The position numbers and the translations under genes were made by a program. This document shows, in pieces, positions 10,211-18,843 of a DNA stretch of 64,000 bases (its first letter is position 1; each line of letters starts with the position of its first letter). The DNA is taken from positions 3,540,501 through 3,604,500 of the forward strand of contig NZ_AP025732.1 of assembly GCF_023734775.1 (NCBI RefSeq). The letters run 5' to 3'. The stretch is from Nostoc cf. commune SO-36. GTDB taxonomy: Bacteria > Cyanobacteriota > Cyanobacteriia > Cyanobacteriales > Nostocaceae. The notes beneath the pieces were generated by a model. The model saw only the letters and a list, made by a program, of their open reading frames with translations. It was not told where the DNA came from and searched no databases.

Positions 10211-10576
10211 ATGAATCAACTTACAGGTAAGGTGATTGGGGCGGCGATTGAGGTGCATCGGGTGTTGGGGCCAGGGTTTTTGGAGGAGGTGTATAAGGAG
10301 GCGCTAATTATAGAATTTTTCAGGTGCGGGATACCTCATCTGGTTGAAAAGTCGGTAACAGTCAATTATAAAGGACATGAAGTAGGTAAGGGGAGACTAG
10401 ATTTTCTGGTTGCCAATTGTCTAATTGTGGAATTAAAAGCTGTCCAAAATTTAGCCCCAATCCACGAAGCTCAAGTCCTCTCATACCTTAAAATGACTAA
10501 TTACCCCTTAGCCCTTCTCATCAACTTTAACGTTCCCGTCCTCAAAGACGGCATCAAACGCATCATCCTCTCTTAG
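10211..10576 (+). CDS. GxxExxY-family protein (PD-(D/E)XK_3-like)
   Basis: The ~121-residue product matches the small GxxExxY family: a helix TGKVIGAAIEVHR, the naming motif GFLEEVY, and a PD-(D/E)XK-like core with D in GRLDFLV and E-x-K in VELKAVQ, then a predicted strand-helix (HEAQVLSYLKM). A nuclease fold is known for the family, but its role is not established. The ATG at 10211 is chosen because AGGAGAGGAG sits directly upstream. In-frame starts at 10154 and 10082 would extend the protein through the dispersed repeat (NRRGAENAEG) and overlap the valS start. The gene is divergent from valS and framed by inverted repeats. Confidence 0.8.
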   Translation: MNQLTGKVIGAAIEVHRVLGPGFLEEVYKEALIIEFFRCGIPHLVEKSVTVNYKGHEVGKGRLDFLVANCLIVELKAVQNLAPIHEAQVLSYLKMTNYPLALLINFNVPVLKDGIKRIILS

Positions 10577-10580
10577 TCTT

Positions 10581-10610
10581 TCTCTGCGCTCTCTGCGCCT
10601 CTGCGGTTCG
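10581..10610 (-). repeat. Dispersed repeat, right inverted copy flanking the GxxExxY gene
   Basis: Its reverse complement begins CGAACCGCAGAGGCGCAGAG, identical over the first 21 bases to the left copy at 10161-10190. It starts 5 bp after the stop codon of the GxxExxY gene. Confidence 0.85.
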
Positions 10611-10640
10611 TCCCCCAAACCCATGAAACACTAGAAGTTT

Positions 10641-11381
10641 TCAGTTTGCAAATATGCGCCCCAAAAAAGTTACTATTTCAGCCCAAGCTACGCTGCTAGC
10701 ACTAGAATCATAACGATAACCGTCGTCGCGCATGAATGTATGTTCTGCTTCATACGAGAAAACTTGGTGAGGTATGTTAGCATTCTCAATTGCTTTTATT
10801 ATAGTTTGGCGATCGCTCTCTGGTATATGAGGGTCAAGAGTACCGAATACCATTAGCATCTCGCCTTTGATTTCACTTACCCTCTGGATTGTATCGGCTA
10901 CTTCTTTACCCAGTTTACCACTGGGAATACCAGTAGGGTAACAGCAGACACAAGCCCGAATTTCGTTTTGAAATGCGGCGCGGAAGGCTAAATGTCCACC
11001 AATACAAAAGCCAAGAGTGCCTATTTGATTTGGAGAAACCGCACTCTCTGTTTTCAGAAATTCAATCATAGCAAGGCAATCGGCATCATAATCAGCTACG
11101 GAGGTTCGACGCGCATCGTCATTACCCCGCATCCGTCCCAGATCGTCTGGCTCAATTACTGAACCAACTGGCTCAATTCGGTGAAAAATTTCTGGGGCTG
11201 CTACTACATAGCCGTATCCTGCTAAGTAGTTAGCTAGACGAATTATTGCATCACCTAATTGATAAATATCACTGTAGAACACAATACCAGGGTATTTTCC
11301 TGCTGCTTTGGGAGCCGCAACATAAACACGCATTAAGCTGCCATCTACTCTTAATTCAACGTTGCGCTTAGTGATTTGCAC
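10641..11381 (-). CDS. Dienelactone hydrolase family protein
   Basis: The 246-residue alpha/beta hydrolase has the DLH catalytic triad in order: Cys126 in GFCIGGH, Asp183 in FGTLDPHIP and His214 in EAEHTF. The length is normal for the family. Such enzymes hydrolyse dienelactones and related esters; the physiological substrate in cyanobacteria is not known. No signal peptide is seen, so it is probably cytoplasmic. The 3' end lies 30 bp from the flanking dispersed repeat, and the gene is convergent with the GxxExxY gene. Confidence 0.88.
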   Translation of the reverse strand: MQITKRNVELRVDGSLMRVYVAAPKAAGKYPGIVFYSDIYQLGDAIIRLANYLAGYGYVVAAPEIFHRIEPVGSVIEPDDLGRMRGNDDARRTSVADYDADCLAMIEFLKTESAVSPNQIGTLGFCIGGHLAFRAAFQNEIRACVCCYPTGIPSGKLGKEVADTIQRVSEIKGEMLMVFGTLDPHIPESDRQTIIKAIENANIPHQVFSYEAEHTFMRDDGYRYDSSASSVAWAEIVTFLGRIFAN

Positions 11382-11580
11382 TTTTTTGTCTCCGTGTTCC
11401 GCTTGCTGTCATTAGCTTCTACACTATAGCGCCGAAGTATCCGGTTACTTTCAACCTACAATTTGGCGTTCTTTTTCCAGTGAAAGTTTGTTGCGATCGC
11501 ATTTCTAAAGTAGTGAAGTAGTTAGATTTTGTGTAATAAATATGTCACAATAATAATTTTAGTTATCGTTATCAGGTCAA

Positions 11581-13695
11581 ATGACAGAAGTTTTTGTAAA
11601 TCCAGAATGCCCATTTTCATTAAAAAGTTTTGACCTTCTTGCACAATTAAAGAAACATTCAAGTCAAGATTTTTATTCAAAGCACGAAGAAGATTTTAAA
11701 ACTTATATTCAACAACCATTTCAGCAGCTATACCAGCTTACTATTGCTCAACTATCAGGTGAAATAATAAAACAACTTAATACAGATATTCAGGAAAATA
11801 TTTTTTTGTATGAGCCATTTATTGAATATAATTTATTTTTAAAACAAATGGAAACTCAATGGAATAATGCTCACTTTTTTATACGGATTATACCAAATGG
11901 TTTATGGTTTGGCTTGTATATTTCTGAGAAAAGTGTGAATAGACAAAAATTTATTAAAAACATCCAAAATAACACAGCGATTAAAGAAATTCTTCTCCAA
12001 AATACTCGAATAGATGGTAAGTTTTCTCTCTTTTCTGAATCTAGTCAGCAGATTAGTAAAATTAATCGTTTAGCTGACTGGTTAAAAATTGTAGCTCGTC
12101 AGAAAAGCGCGACTAAGTGTATTCAAGTTACTAATTATCTTACATATTATCGAGTATTAAATTTTGACTATCAACAGCTAGCTAATGAAATAAAACAGCT
12201 ATTTGAAGGAATTTTCCCTTTATTTTTGGTTGCAACGTGTGATGAACCAATTACAGCTATTGAAGAATATTTACATCAAACTAATATAAAAAATGGTAAA
12301 TATTACTGCCGACAAGGAGTGAAGAAATATCAAGAAGGAAACTACCAAGATGCTATTAAACAATTTGATATAGCTTTAGAGCAAGCTCCAAATATAGCGG
12401 ATGTTTATCGATACCGAGGAAAAGTAAAAGCTGAAACAGGATATACGGACGATGCTATATATGACTATAATTATTTACTACTGATTCAACCTAAAAATTA
12501 CGAAATTTACGATGAGCGAGGTAATATTTACTATAATCTTGAAAATTACGATAAAGCCCTTAATGATTATAACCAATCTTTACATATTAATCCTAACTTT
12601 GCCTTGGCATATTACCATCGAGGACTTACATACTTAGAACTCGAAAATCAGCAAAAAGCTTTTGAGGATTTATGCAGAGCTACAGAATTATTTGACAAGG
12701 AAAAAGATGTGGATAATTACGAAGAAGCACAGCGTATCCTCAAAACTATTTATCCAAACTATTGTGAACCTTTGTTTACAGAGATTAGTCAGAATATCCG
12801 CTCTAAAGGTCTGCGTATTTCTGAAAGTATCTTGCGACGCTACCATTTAGCCCTTAAAACCAGAAAATTTGTAATTCTTTCAGGAACTAGCGGGACTGGC
12901 AAGACTTGGCTTACCAAAGCTTATGCTGAAGTAGTAGCGGCTGAATACCTTTTAGTTCCTGTGGCTCCTAATTGGACTACTAACGAAGATTTACTCGGCT
13001 ACTTCAATCCAATGGATAAAGAATACCATTACACTGCGTTTAGCCATTTTTTAGAAAAAGCGGCTCAAGAGTACGAACAAGCTCAAACAGAAAAACGCAC
13101 TCCCAAACCTTACCATTTAATCTTGGATGAGATGAATTTAGCACGGGTAGAGTATTACTTTGCCAAATTTCTCTCAGTGATGGAAGTTAGGATGCGTGAA
13201 GGATTAGCCCAAATTGAACTTGCATCCGAGAAACAAATTTTGTTACCACCTAACCTTTACTTTATTGGTACGGTCAATGTAGACGAAACTACTCACAATT
13301 TTGCTGACAAAGTTTATGATAGAGCGCAAATGATAGAACTTGAGGTTTGTCGTAATGATTTATTTGAGCATTTGGGTGAAGTTGACTATCGTGAAATTTT
13401 AATGGAAGTTTGGGATAATCTGCACCTAGTAACCCCATTTGCTTTTCGTGTTTTAGATGAAATCAATAACTATGTGAATGAAGCTAAAGTTTTAGGTATA
13501 TCTTGGGAAGAAGCTTTAGATGAACAACTGTTACAGAAGATTTTGCCCAAACTAAAAGGTGCTGATGATAGGGTAGGAGAAGCCCTTAAGACATTTGTTG
13601 ATATTGCTGCTAAAAATAAACTTAATCTAAGTCACGCTAAAGCTAGCAAAATGCTAAAAACATTTGAACAACATGGATTTACTTCCTACTTCTAA
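11581..13695 (+). CDS. TPR-containing McrB-like AAA ATPase
   Basis: The 704-residue protein has three parts. Residues 1-~230 form an unrecognised alpha/beta region with a conserved-looking patch FFIRIIPNGLWFGLYI. About 240-385 carry three or four TPR motifs. From ~430 there is an AAA module with Walker A GTSGTGKT (~434-441), Walker B ILDEMNLARVEYYF (~511-525) and a sensor segment GTVNVDETTHNFADKVYDRA, where classic McrB GTPases have a GTMNTADRS-like motif. The arrangement matches McrB-like motor subunits of modification-dependent restriction systems. Nucleotide preference (GTP or ATP) cannot be read. The gene is A+T-rich compared with its neighbours, suggesting transfer. It overlaps the downstream nuclease gene. 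Confidence 0.8.
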   Translation: MTEVFVNPECPFSLKSFDLLAQLKKHSSQDFYSKHEEDFKTYIQQPFQQLYQLTIAQLSGEIIKQLNTDIQENIFLYEPFIEYNLFLKQMETQWNNAHFFIRIIPNGLWFGLYISEKSVNRQKFIKNIQNNTAIKEILLQNTRIDGKFSLFSESSQQISKINRLADWLKIVARQKSATKCIQVTNYLTYYRVLNFDYQQLANEIKQLFEGIFPLFLVATCDEPITAIEEYLHQTNIKNGKYYCRQGVKKYQEGNYQDAIKQFDIALEQAPNIADVYRYRGKVKAETGYTDDAIYDYNYLLLIQPKNYEIYDERGNIYYNLENYDKALNDYNQSLHINPNFALAYYHRGLTYLELENQQKAFEDLCRATELFDKEKDVDNYEEAQRILKTIYPNYCEPLFTEISQNIRSKGLRISESILRRYHLALKTRKFVILSGTSGTGKTWLTKAYAEVVAAEYLLVPVAPNWTTNEDLLGYFNPMDKEYHYTAFSHFLEKAAQEYEQAQTEKRTPKPYHLILDEMNLARVEYYFAKFLSVMEVRMREGLAQIELASEKQILLPPNLYFIGTVNVDETTHNFADKVYDRAQMIELEVCRNDLFEHLGEVDYREILMEVWDNLHLVTPFAFRVLDEINNYVNEAKVLGISWEEALDEQLLQKILPKLKGADDRVGEALKTFVDIAAKNKLNLSHAKASKMLKTFEQHGFTSYF

Positions 13696-15256
13696 ACTGA
13701 GTTTTCTTAGCCGCGAAGGCGAGATTATAGATGCTCCAAGTGAGTGGCAACCTGCTTGGTTGGAAGTTCATGTACCTCAAGAAAAATTACAACAAATACG
13801 GCTTTGGCTTCAAGATAAAAAACTCCCACTCTTGGTAATGGATTTGAGTGGAAAGTTTCGAGTTCTAGCTGAGTGGCCTCGCTCAAACCCTGGCTACTAC
13901 CGACTACGACTTGAGTACCAAAATGAGATTGAGGAACAGACAATTGCGGTTTGGCCTCAGAAAATTAATCGTGAAGCTTTTGCTCAGATGCTAGAGGATC
14001 TCGATTCTCGTCTGCCAACCTCAGTAGCGATAGGCTTACAGCGTACCGGGGCTTTAGCTGGTCTGAAATTACCACAACTAGGTGAAACTACTTTAGCTCA
14101 GGAACTACTTCGCTTACGTCGAGCTATTAATGGCACAGGCAAAAGATTAGGGCTGAGTGAGATTTTGAGCCAACTTGCTCGCAATCCTCATCAAATCCTC
14201 AAAACTAATGAAATTTGGGTTCGGCAAGATCAAGTCCGCAGACCTCCTCTTGGTGGGCTAGTTCAAGCTTTTTTTCGAGGGCATAACTTGGATGTGAGTG
14301 GAAGACCGATTCGCCTACCGGATGTCCGAGTTGAGCATACTGTTGATGTTTATGAGAACCAGTTGGTTAGGTTATTTTTTGAGCTTGTCAATCAGAGACT
14401 TAGACGAGTTCGGCAAGCTTTTGAAGCTGACCCTAAAGGTAAGCCTTTGGAAGAGATTAAGTCTCTGTTTTACCAATTAAAAAAGGCTCGTCAACAAGCA
14501 GCTTTTCTAGATGAGGTGAGCCAGCCTAAATATTTGCCCAATCAAATTACGATGGTTTTGTTAAACCGTCCACTTTACCACGCTGCTTTGGAAGGCTATC
14601 TAGAATTTATCAGAAGTCCTGCTGTGCATTTGGATGATTCAGACCTTGATGCACCTTTGGAGAATCTCTACAAACTTTACCAAATTTGGGGAACTTTGTG
14701 GATAATTGCAACGCTATTGGAAGTAGCTATAGATAAAGGATACAAAGTTGAAACCCAGTGTTTAGTTGCTAGAGATAAAACGGGAGTCTACGTCAGAATT
14801 TTACCTAATGGACAACCAGCATTAGTTTTAATTCACCCGCAACACAAGACAAAAATTAAGTTAATTCCTGAACGAAGCTATGGCAAAGATGGAGAACTGC
14901 AAAGCGCCAGCGTTACATTGCGCCCTGATATAGCAGTAGAGATCAGACTAGCTAATGGCTCTAAGAATGTCTATTTATTTGATCCCAAGTACAAACTTGA
15001 GGGTGAGTCACTGGAAAACACAAGCAATGAAGGAAAGCCTAAAAGTGTTGATATTCAGAAGATGCACACTTACCATGATGCTATCCAAAACAGAGAAGGT
15101 AGGCAAGTAGTCAGCTATGCTGCGATTATTTACCCTGGTTCCTACGCATCTTATTCCAACGCAGAAATTGAGGCTCTTCCAGCTTATCCTGGGGCTGAAA
15201 GTATCCTACAGGAGCATCTGCGTCGCGTGCTAAATAAAGCCCTTGAAGTTTCCTGA
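13673..15256 (+). CDS. DUF2357 / PD-(D/E)XK nuclease, McrC-like partner
   Basis: The 527-residue protein has an N-terminal DUF2357-type region (to ~residue 280) and a C-terminal PD-(D/E)XK core with D and E in RPDIAVEI, D-x-K in YLFDPKYK, and a following helix IQKMHTYHDAI. This is the architecture of McrC-like endonucleases that work with an McrB-type motor. The ATG at 13673 overlaps the upstream ATPase stop by 23 nt, implying translational coupling; an in-frame TTG lies at 13664. The pair most probably acts against invading DNA; the recognised modification or signal is not deducible. Confidence 0.82.
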   Translation: MDLLPTSKLSFLSREGEIIDAPSEWQPAWLEVHVPQEKLQQIRLWLQDKKLPLLVMDLSGKFRVLAEWPRSNPGYYRLRLEYQNEIEEQTIAVWPQKINREAFAQMLEDLDSRLPTSVAIGLQRTGALAGLKLPQLGETTLAQELLRLRRAINGTGKRLGLSEILSQLARNPHQILKTNEIWVRQDQVRRPPLGGLVQAFFRGHNLDVSGRPIRLPDVRVEHTVDVYENQLVRLFFELVNQRLRRVRQAFEADPKGKPLEEIKSLFYQLKKARQQAAFLDEVSQPKYLPNQITMVLLNRPLYHAALEGYLEFIRSPAVHLDDSDLDAPLENLYKLYQIWGTLWIIATLLEVAIDKGYKVETQCLVARDKTGVYVRILPNGQPALVLIHPQHKTKIKLIPERSYGKDGELQSASVTLRPDIAVEIRLANGSKNVYLFDPKYKLEGESLENTSNEGKPKSVDIQKMHTYHDAIQNREGRQVVSYAAIIYPGSYASYSNAEIEALPAYPGAESILQEHLRRVLNKALEVS

Positions 15257-15675
15257 CAATAAACCATCTGGACTTCTGATGTCGGACTTGACGAATCCGG
15301 TAAATGGCATTCATGGCTTTCTTTTACCATCACTGTGATCGCTTAATATCCCCAGTGAAAGTTTGTTATGTTTGCCTTAACTAAGCATTTCTTCTCTCTG
15401 TGTCCTCTGCGTCTCTGCGGTTCGTTAAAAAAAATAAAGAATTTTACTTTTAGCCTTAACCCAAGCGTATACCCTCAGAACCCACACCAATAATTAATAA
15501 AGGGGACAGATGACATTCGCTTGCTGCGAAGCATCCATCCCCGAATAGCTGCCCAGATCATGAACCTGGAATCTATAGTCCGGTATCTAATAATCACAGT
15601 ATCGTCCGAGATATGTAGATTGTCACTGGGATAGATACTGATTTACGAAATACTTACGAAAAGATTGTTACACAA
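15257..15675. other. Intergenic region with one degenerate dispersed repeat
   Basis: This 419-bp gap between convergent genes holds a degenerate copy of the CGAACCGCAGAG repeat at 15395-15424 (reverse orientation). I found no coding frame, tRNA or clear terminator in the rest. Confidence 0.6.
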
Positions 15676-16947
15676 TTACTCTTGTTCACCCTTAATTCCG
15701 CCTCCCATAGCCAACAGCGCCGTTCCATAAGCTGCTTCTGTGTACACTGACGCGACTACAGGAACCTGCAAATAACGTGCCCTAATCGCAGTCCAAGTTT
15801 CATTCGCCGCACCACCGCCAGCAGTATAAACACGGCTCAATTTGTCTGCGCCCATTTGCTGTAATAATTCATACCCTCGCGCTTCTATGCGGGCAATACT
15901 TTCTAACAACCCATGCAAAAATTCGACTGGGTTATCTGGGCGTGGTGACAAACGTGGGGGTAGATTGGGATCATTAATCGGAAAGCGATCGCCTACCTTC
16001 AATAACGGATAATAGTCTAACTCGCTGGCAATTGAAGCATCAATCTCCCAGCTAAGGCTTTCTAACTCCGCGTTTGTGAAAAATTGCTTGAGTACAGCAC
16101 CTCCAGTATTAGAAGCACCACCAGTCAGCCACAAATCCCCCAACCGATGGCTGTAAATTCCATATCTGGCATCTTCTTGCCGGGTGCGACTTAACAACTT
16201 CAATACCAACGTTGAACCAAGGGAAGTCACGGCTTCACCAGGTAATTTTGCTCCACTGGCGAGAAAAGCGGCAATACTATCAGTTGTACCTGCACATACC
16301 AGACAATCACGGCGTAAACCAAATTTATCCGCAATTTCAGGACGCAATTGGGCAATGGGAGTACCAGGAGGCAAAACTTTGGGTAGCTGAATCGGTATTT
16401 GCAAATTTTCTAGCCATTCTGGGTATTTCAACTCTTCTACGTCATAACCCAGCTTTAAAGCATTGTGGTAATCGCTAATCCCCAGCTGTCCATGTAGGAG
16501 AAACGCCAGCCAATCTGCTTGATGTAGGAAATATCTGGCTTCACTAAAAGAGGGTTGTTGCATCATCCACAAGAGTTTGGCTAGGCTGGAGGTGGCACTC
16601 AACACGGTATGATTAGGGGGTGCTATATTCCTCAAATGCTCTAACACCAATGATCCCCGTGCATCGTTGTACAGCAATGGTGTATCTACAGGATTGCCAA
16701 CAGCATCGACCAGCAAGACAGTGGAAGAAGTACCATTAATTGCGATCGCTTTAATTTCTCGCCGCAATTGGTTAGGTATTTGTTCCACCAGCATAAACAA
16801 AGCCTCTTGCCAAATTTTGGGCGTAACGGCGGCTGGTGAGTCCTGGAAGGGATATCGCACCTGTGCCTGAATACAAGAGGCTTCCTCGTCAATCACTACA
16901 CCGCGTGCGCCAGATGTGCCGAAGTCGATGCCCAAATACAAATTCAT
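15676..16947 (-). CDS. FGGY-family sugar kinase, possibly D-ribulokinase
   Basis: The 423-residue product phosphorylates a sugar or polyol using ATP. The N-terminal phosphate-binding loop GIDFGTSGARG, the INGTSSTVLL segment, and the C-terminal adenosine-loop TAGGGAANETWTAIR are all present. It is shorter than xylulokinases or glycerol kinases (about 480-500 residues) and close in length to the short cyanobacterial and plant FGGY enzymes characterised as D-ribulokinases. That substrate is an inference from length and family. It is transcribed divergently from psaM across a 158-bp gap. Confidence 0.85.
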   Translation of the reverse strand: MNLYLGIDFGTSGARGVVIDEEASCIQAQVRYPFQDSPAAVTPKIWQEALFMLVEQIPNQLRREIKAIAINGTSSTVLLVDAVGNPVDTPLLYNDARGSLVLEHLRNIAPPNHTVLSATSSLAKLLWMMQQPSFSEARYFLHQADWLAFLLHGQLGISDYHNALKLGYDVEELKYPEWLENLQIPIQLPKVLPPGTPIAQLRPEIADKFGLRRDCLVCAGTTDSIAAFLASGAKLPGEAVTSLGSTLVLKLLSRTRQEDARYGIYSHRLGDLWLTGGASNTGGAVLKQFFTNAELESLSWEIDASIASELDYYPLLKVGDRFPINDPNLPPRLSPRPDNPVEFLHGLLESIARIEARGYELLQQMGADKLSRVYTAGGGAANETWTAIRARYLQVPVVASVYTEAAYGTALLAMGGGIKGEQE

Positions 16948-17105
16948 AATTTTTATAAATTTTTTTAATAGAGAATAAATAAGAACTACTGACTAATAAC
17001 TGCTTTTGTTGCATCTTGTAACAAGATATTCCCCAATCTTGGCAAAACAAGGAAAAGTAGTAAACGAACTGTTCAAAATCTATTCAGTTTAGGAGGTTTT
17101 CAGCC

Positions 17106-17237
17106 ATGCCTATCTTAGATACTCTGTACATCGCTCAGATATCTTCCATCTCAGATACTCAAGTCTACATCGCTCTAGTTGTGGCCTTGATCCCAGGAGT
17201 TCTAGCTTGGCGATTAGCCACAGAACTTTACAAATAA
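17106..17237 (+). CDS. psaM: Photosystem I subunit XII (PsaM) with duplicated N-terminus
   Basis: The 43-residue product ends in the canonical PsaM sequence SDTQVYIALVVALIPG then a short basic tail LATELYK: a single-helix subunit at the PSI monomer interface in the thylakoid. Usual PsaM has about 31 residues. Here a 12-residue N-terminal addition (MPILDTLYIAQI) echoes the start of the canonical protein, and the DNA shows a partial duplication (17111-17136 resembles 17147-17175). No ATG remains at the canonical start, so the 17106 ATG, with AGGAGG 9 nt upstream, must be used. Confidence 0.92.
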   Translation: MPILDTLYIAQISSISDTQVYIALVVALIPGVLAWRLATELYK

Positions 17238-17265
17238 GCCTTCGATGTGACACAGTTAAAAAGCT

Positions 17266-17360
17266 AAATAATCCTGGCAGTACGGGGTGCAATTTCCAGA
17301 TATGGTGTAAAGCCATAAGTAGCTAGAAACCTTGCACTTACGTAAGCCAGGTTATTTTTT
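17266..17360 (+). terminator. Structured 3' region and terminator of psaM
   Basis: Outer arms 17266-17278 (AAATAATCCTGGC) and 17346-17357 (GCCAGGTTATTT) pair with a one-base bulge and are followed by a T-run. The ~67-nt interior has a small hairpin (ATGG...CCAT) and complementary GTGCAA/TTGCAC pieces. This is long for a plain terminator and could be a processed 3'-end RNA. Confidence 0.5.
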
Positions 17361-17486
17361 AACTGGTACAACACTTGTAGCTATTTCAAAAAAATGAAGT
17401 AATATGACAGCTAAATCAAGCAGTAATTAGCGCCAGAGGGCTTTTACAGTGCTTCCCTTCACTAAGCGAGGTTATCTTTTAGCATC

Positions 17487-17897
17487 ATGAACGCGATTCA
17501 ACCCTCCAGACCACCGTTACAACCTATACAAAAACGCCGGGTCATTTCTCGACCAAAGCGGCATCTTCGTCAACGTTCTTACCAGGTGATGGCACTGGAA
17601 AGCACAGTCAAAATAGCGGTTAATGTTGTGATTACAGCTGTTGCAGCGTCTGCGTTAGCACAACTTTTGCCTTATCATTGGTTACAGCAAGCAAAGTTGC
17701 GAGAAATTAGTACCGAAGTCAAGCTGATGGAAGGACATGTCAATAGTTTGCAAACGCAATTTAGCCGTAATTTCGATCCTCAGCAAACTAAAAGTATTAT
17801 GCAAGAGCAAGGATACCGATTTGATCCTAGTCAGCGTCAGGTCGTGTTGGTAAATCCGGATCGCCGAGAAGATGAACAAACACAATCCTCACCCTAA
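17487..17897 (+). CDS. Small membrane protein with basic N-terminus and coiled coil
   Basis: The 136-residue product has an Arg/Lys/Pro-rich N-terminus (1-35), one transmembrane helix (~42-62, VKIAVNVVITAVAASALAQL), a short coiled-coil-like stretch and a polar tail. The FtsL/DivIC-like layout (cytoplasmic basic tail, one helix, coiled coil) is only a resemblance. It lies 250 bp downstream of psaM on the same strand. I do not recognise a named family. Confidence 0.6.
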   Translation: MNAIQPSRPPLQPIQKRRVISRPKRHLRQRSYQVMALESTVKIAVNVVITAVAASALAQLLPYHWLQQAKLREISTEVKLMEGHVNSLQTQFSRNFDPQQTKSIMQEQGYRFDPSQRQVVLVNPDRREDEQTQSSP

Positions 17898-18123
17898 AAA
17901 AAAATAACGAATTTAGGATTATTTAGGTTTCTGGTAATTCTGGCTACGTATAAACCGGGTGTTATTTATATTATTGCTAATAAATAGTGGTTAATCACTA
18001 ATTTTTGAATAGCTATATAGTTATCATTCATTAGTCATTAGCGATACAGCGTCACTAAACTCTAATTCAAAATTTAATCAATTATTTTGAATTTTGAATC
18101 CACTAGAAGGATTAATCTACCAA

Positions 18124-18843
18124 TTAAGACGCTGATTCAGATAGCAACTCGTTTAGCCAATTTTCGAGTTGTAAACGTAAGTGACAACAAGTAATATCCT
18201 TGCTGTTGTCGATAGAAGGCAGTTGAGTGAGGGCGCGACGATAATCAGCGATCGCACAATTCCAGTCGCCCCAAAGATGGTAAGTCCTGCCGCGTTCAGC
18301 CCAGATATGACCTTCTAGCTGACCGAAAAGCTGTGCTACCTCAAAATTCTCAATTGCCTCCTCATATTGCCCCAAATCGCGCCAGGTAATGCCTCGGTTA
18401 ATCCATGCCCGGACATGGCGAGGATTGAAATTAATCGCTTGATCGTAGTCGGCAAGTGCTGCTGCTAATTCTCCACAAGCTGCGTAGTAATTTGCGCGGT
18501 TATTATAAGCACTAGCTAAATAGGGATTAAGTTTGAGGGCGGTGTTATAGTCAGAAAGCGCTTTTTGCGTTTTGCCACCTTGGAAATAAATTAGCCCCCG
18601 GTTATTGTAATCAACGGCATTATGGGGATGGCGGTAGATTAGTTGGGTTAAAAGTGCGATCGCCTCAGTATATTCTCCTTGTTGAGCCAACCTCAAAGCA
18701 TAAGAGCGTAAGTGGCTATCCTCTAAAGTAGATTCGCTGCGATCGCTTGTTCTCCGCTCTTGAACTTTTTTTGTAGTATTTAGAACATATTTGTATTGGT
18801 TACTTTGCTGGTCATCGTCAGCTAAAAATGAGTAAGTATTCAT
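18124..18843 (-). CDS. TPR repeat protein
   Basis: The 239-residue product carries about four consecutive TPR units from ~residue 50 to 205 (ALRLAQQGEYTEAIALLTQL, NNRGLIYFQGGKTQKALSDY, NNRANYYAACGELAAALADY, NRGITWRDLGQYEEAIENFE). These are protein-interaction scaffolds; there is no catalytic domain or signal peptide. The partner is unknown. It is an isolated gene flanked by long non-coding gaps. Confidence 0.8.
   Translation of the reverse strand: MNTYSFLADDDQQSNQYKYVLNTTKKVQERRTSDRSESTLEDSHLRSYALRLAQQGEYTEAIALLTQLIYRHPHNAVDYNNRGLIYFQGGKTQKALSDYNTALKLNPYLASAYNNRANYYAACGELAAALADYDQAINFNPRHVRAWINRGITWRDLGQYEEAIENFEVAQLFGQLEGHIWAERGRTYHLWGDWNCAIADYRRALTQLPSIDNSKDITCCHLRLQLENWLNELLSESAS

Noticed and set aside
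12662..12850. 62-codon alternate frame inside the McrB-like gene
   Set aside because: Fully inside a convincing long ORF in another frame.
15430..15675. Possible tRNA or small RNA in the gap before the FGGY kinase
   Set aside because: No cloverleaf or consistent stem set could be drawn by eye.
17110..17316. 68-codon frame antisense to psaM
   Set aside because: psaM on the plus strand is clear-cut.
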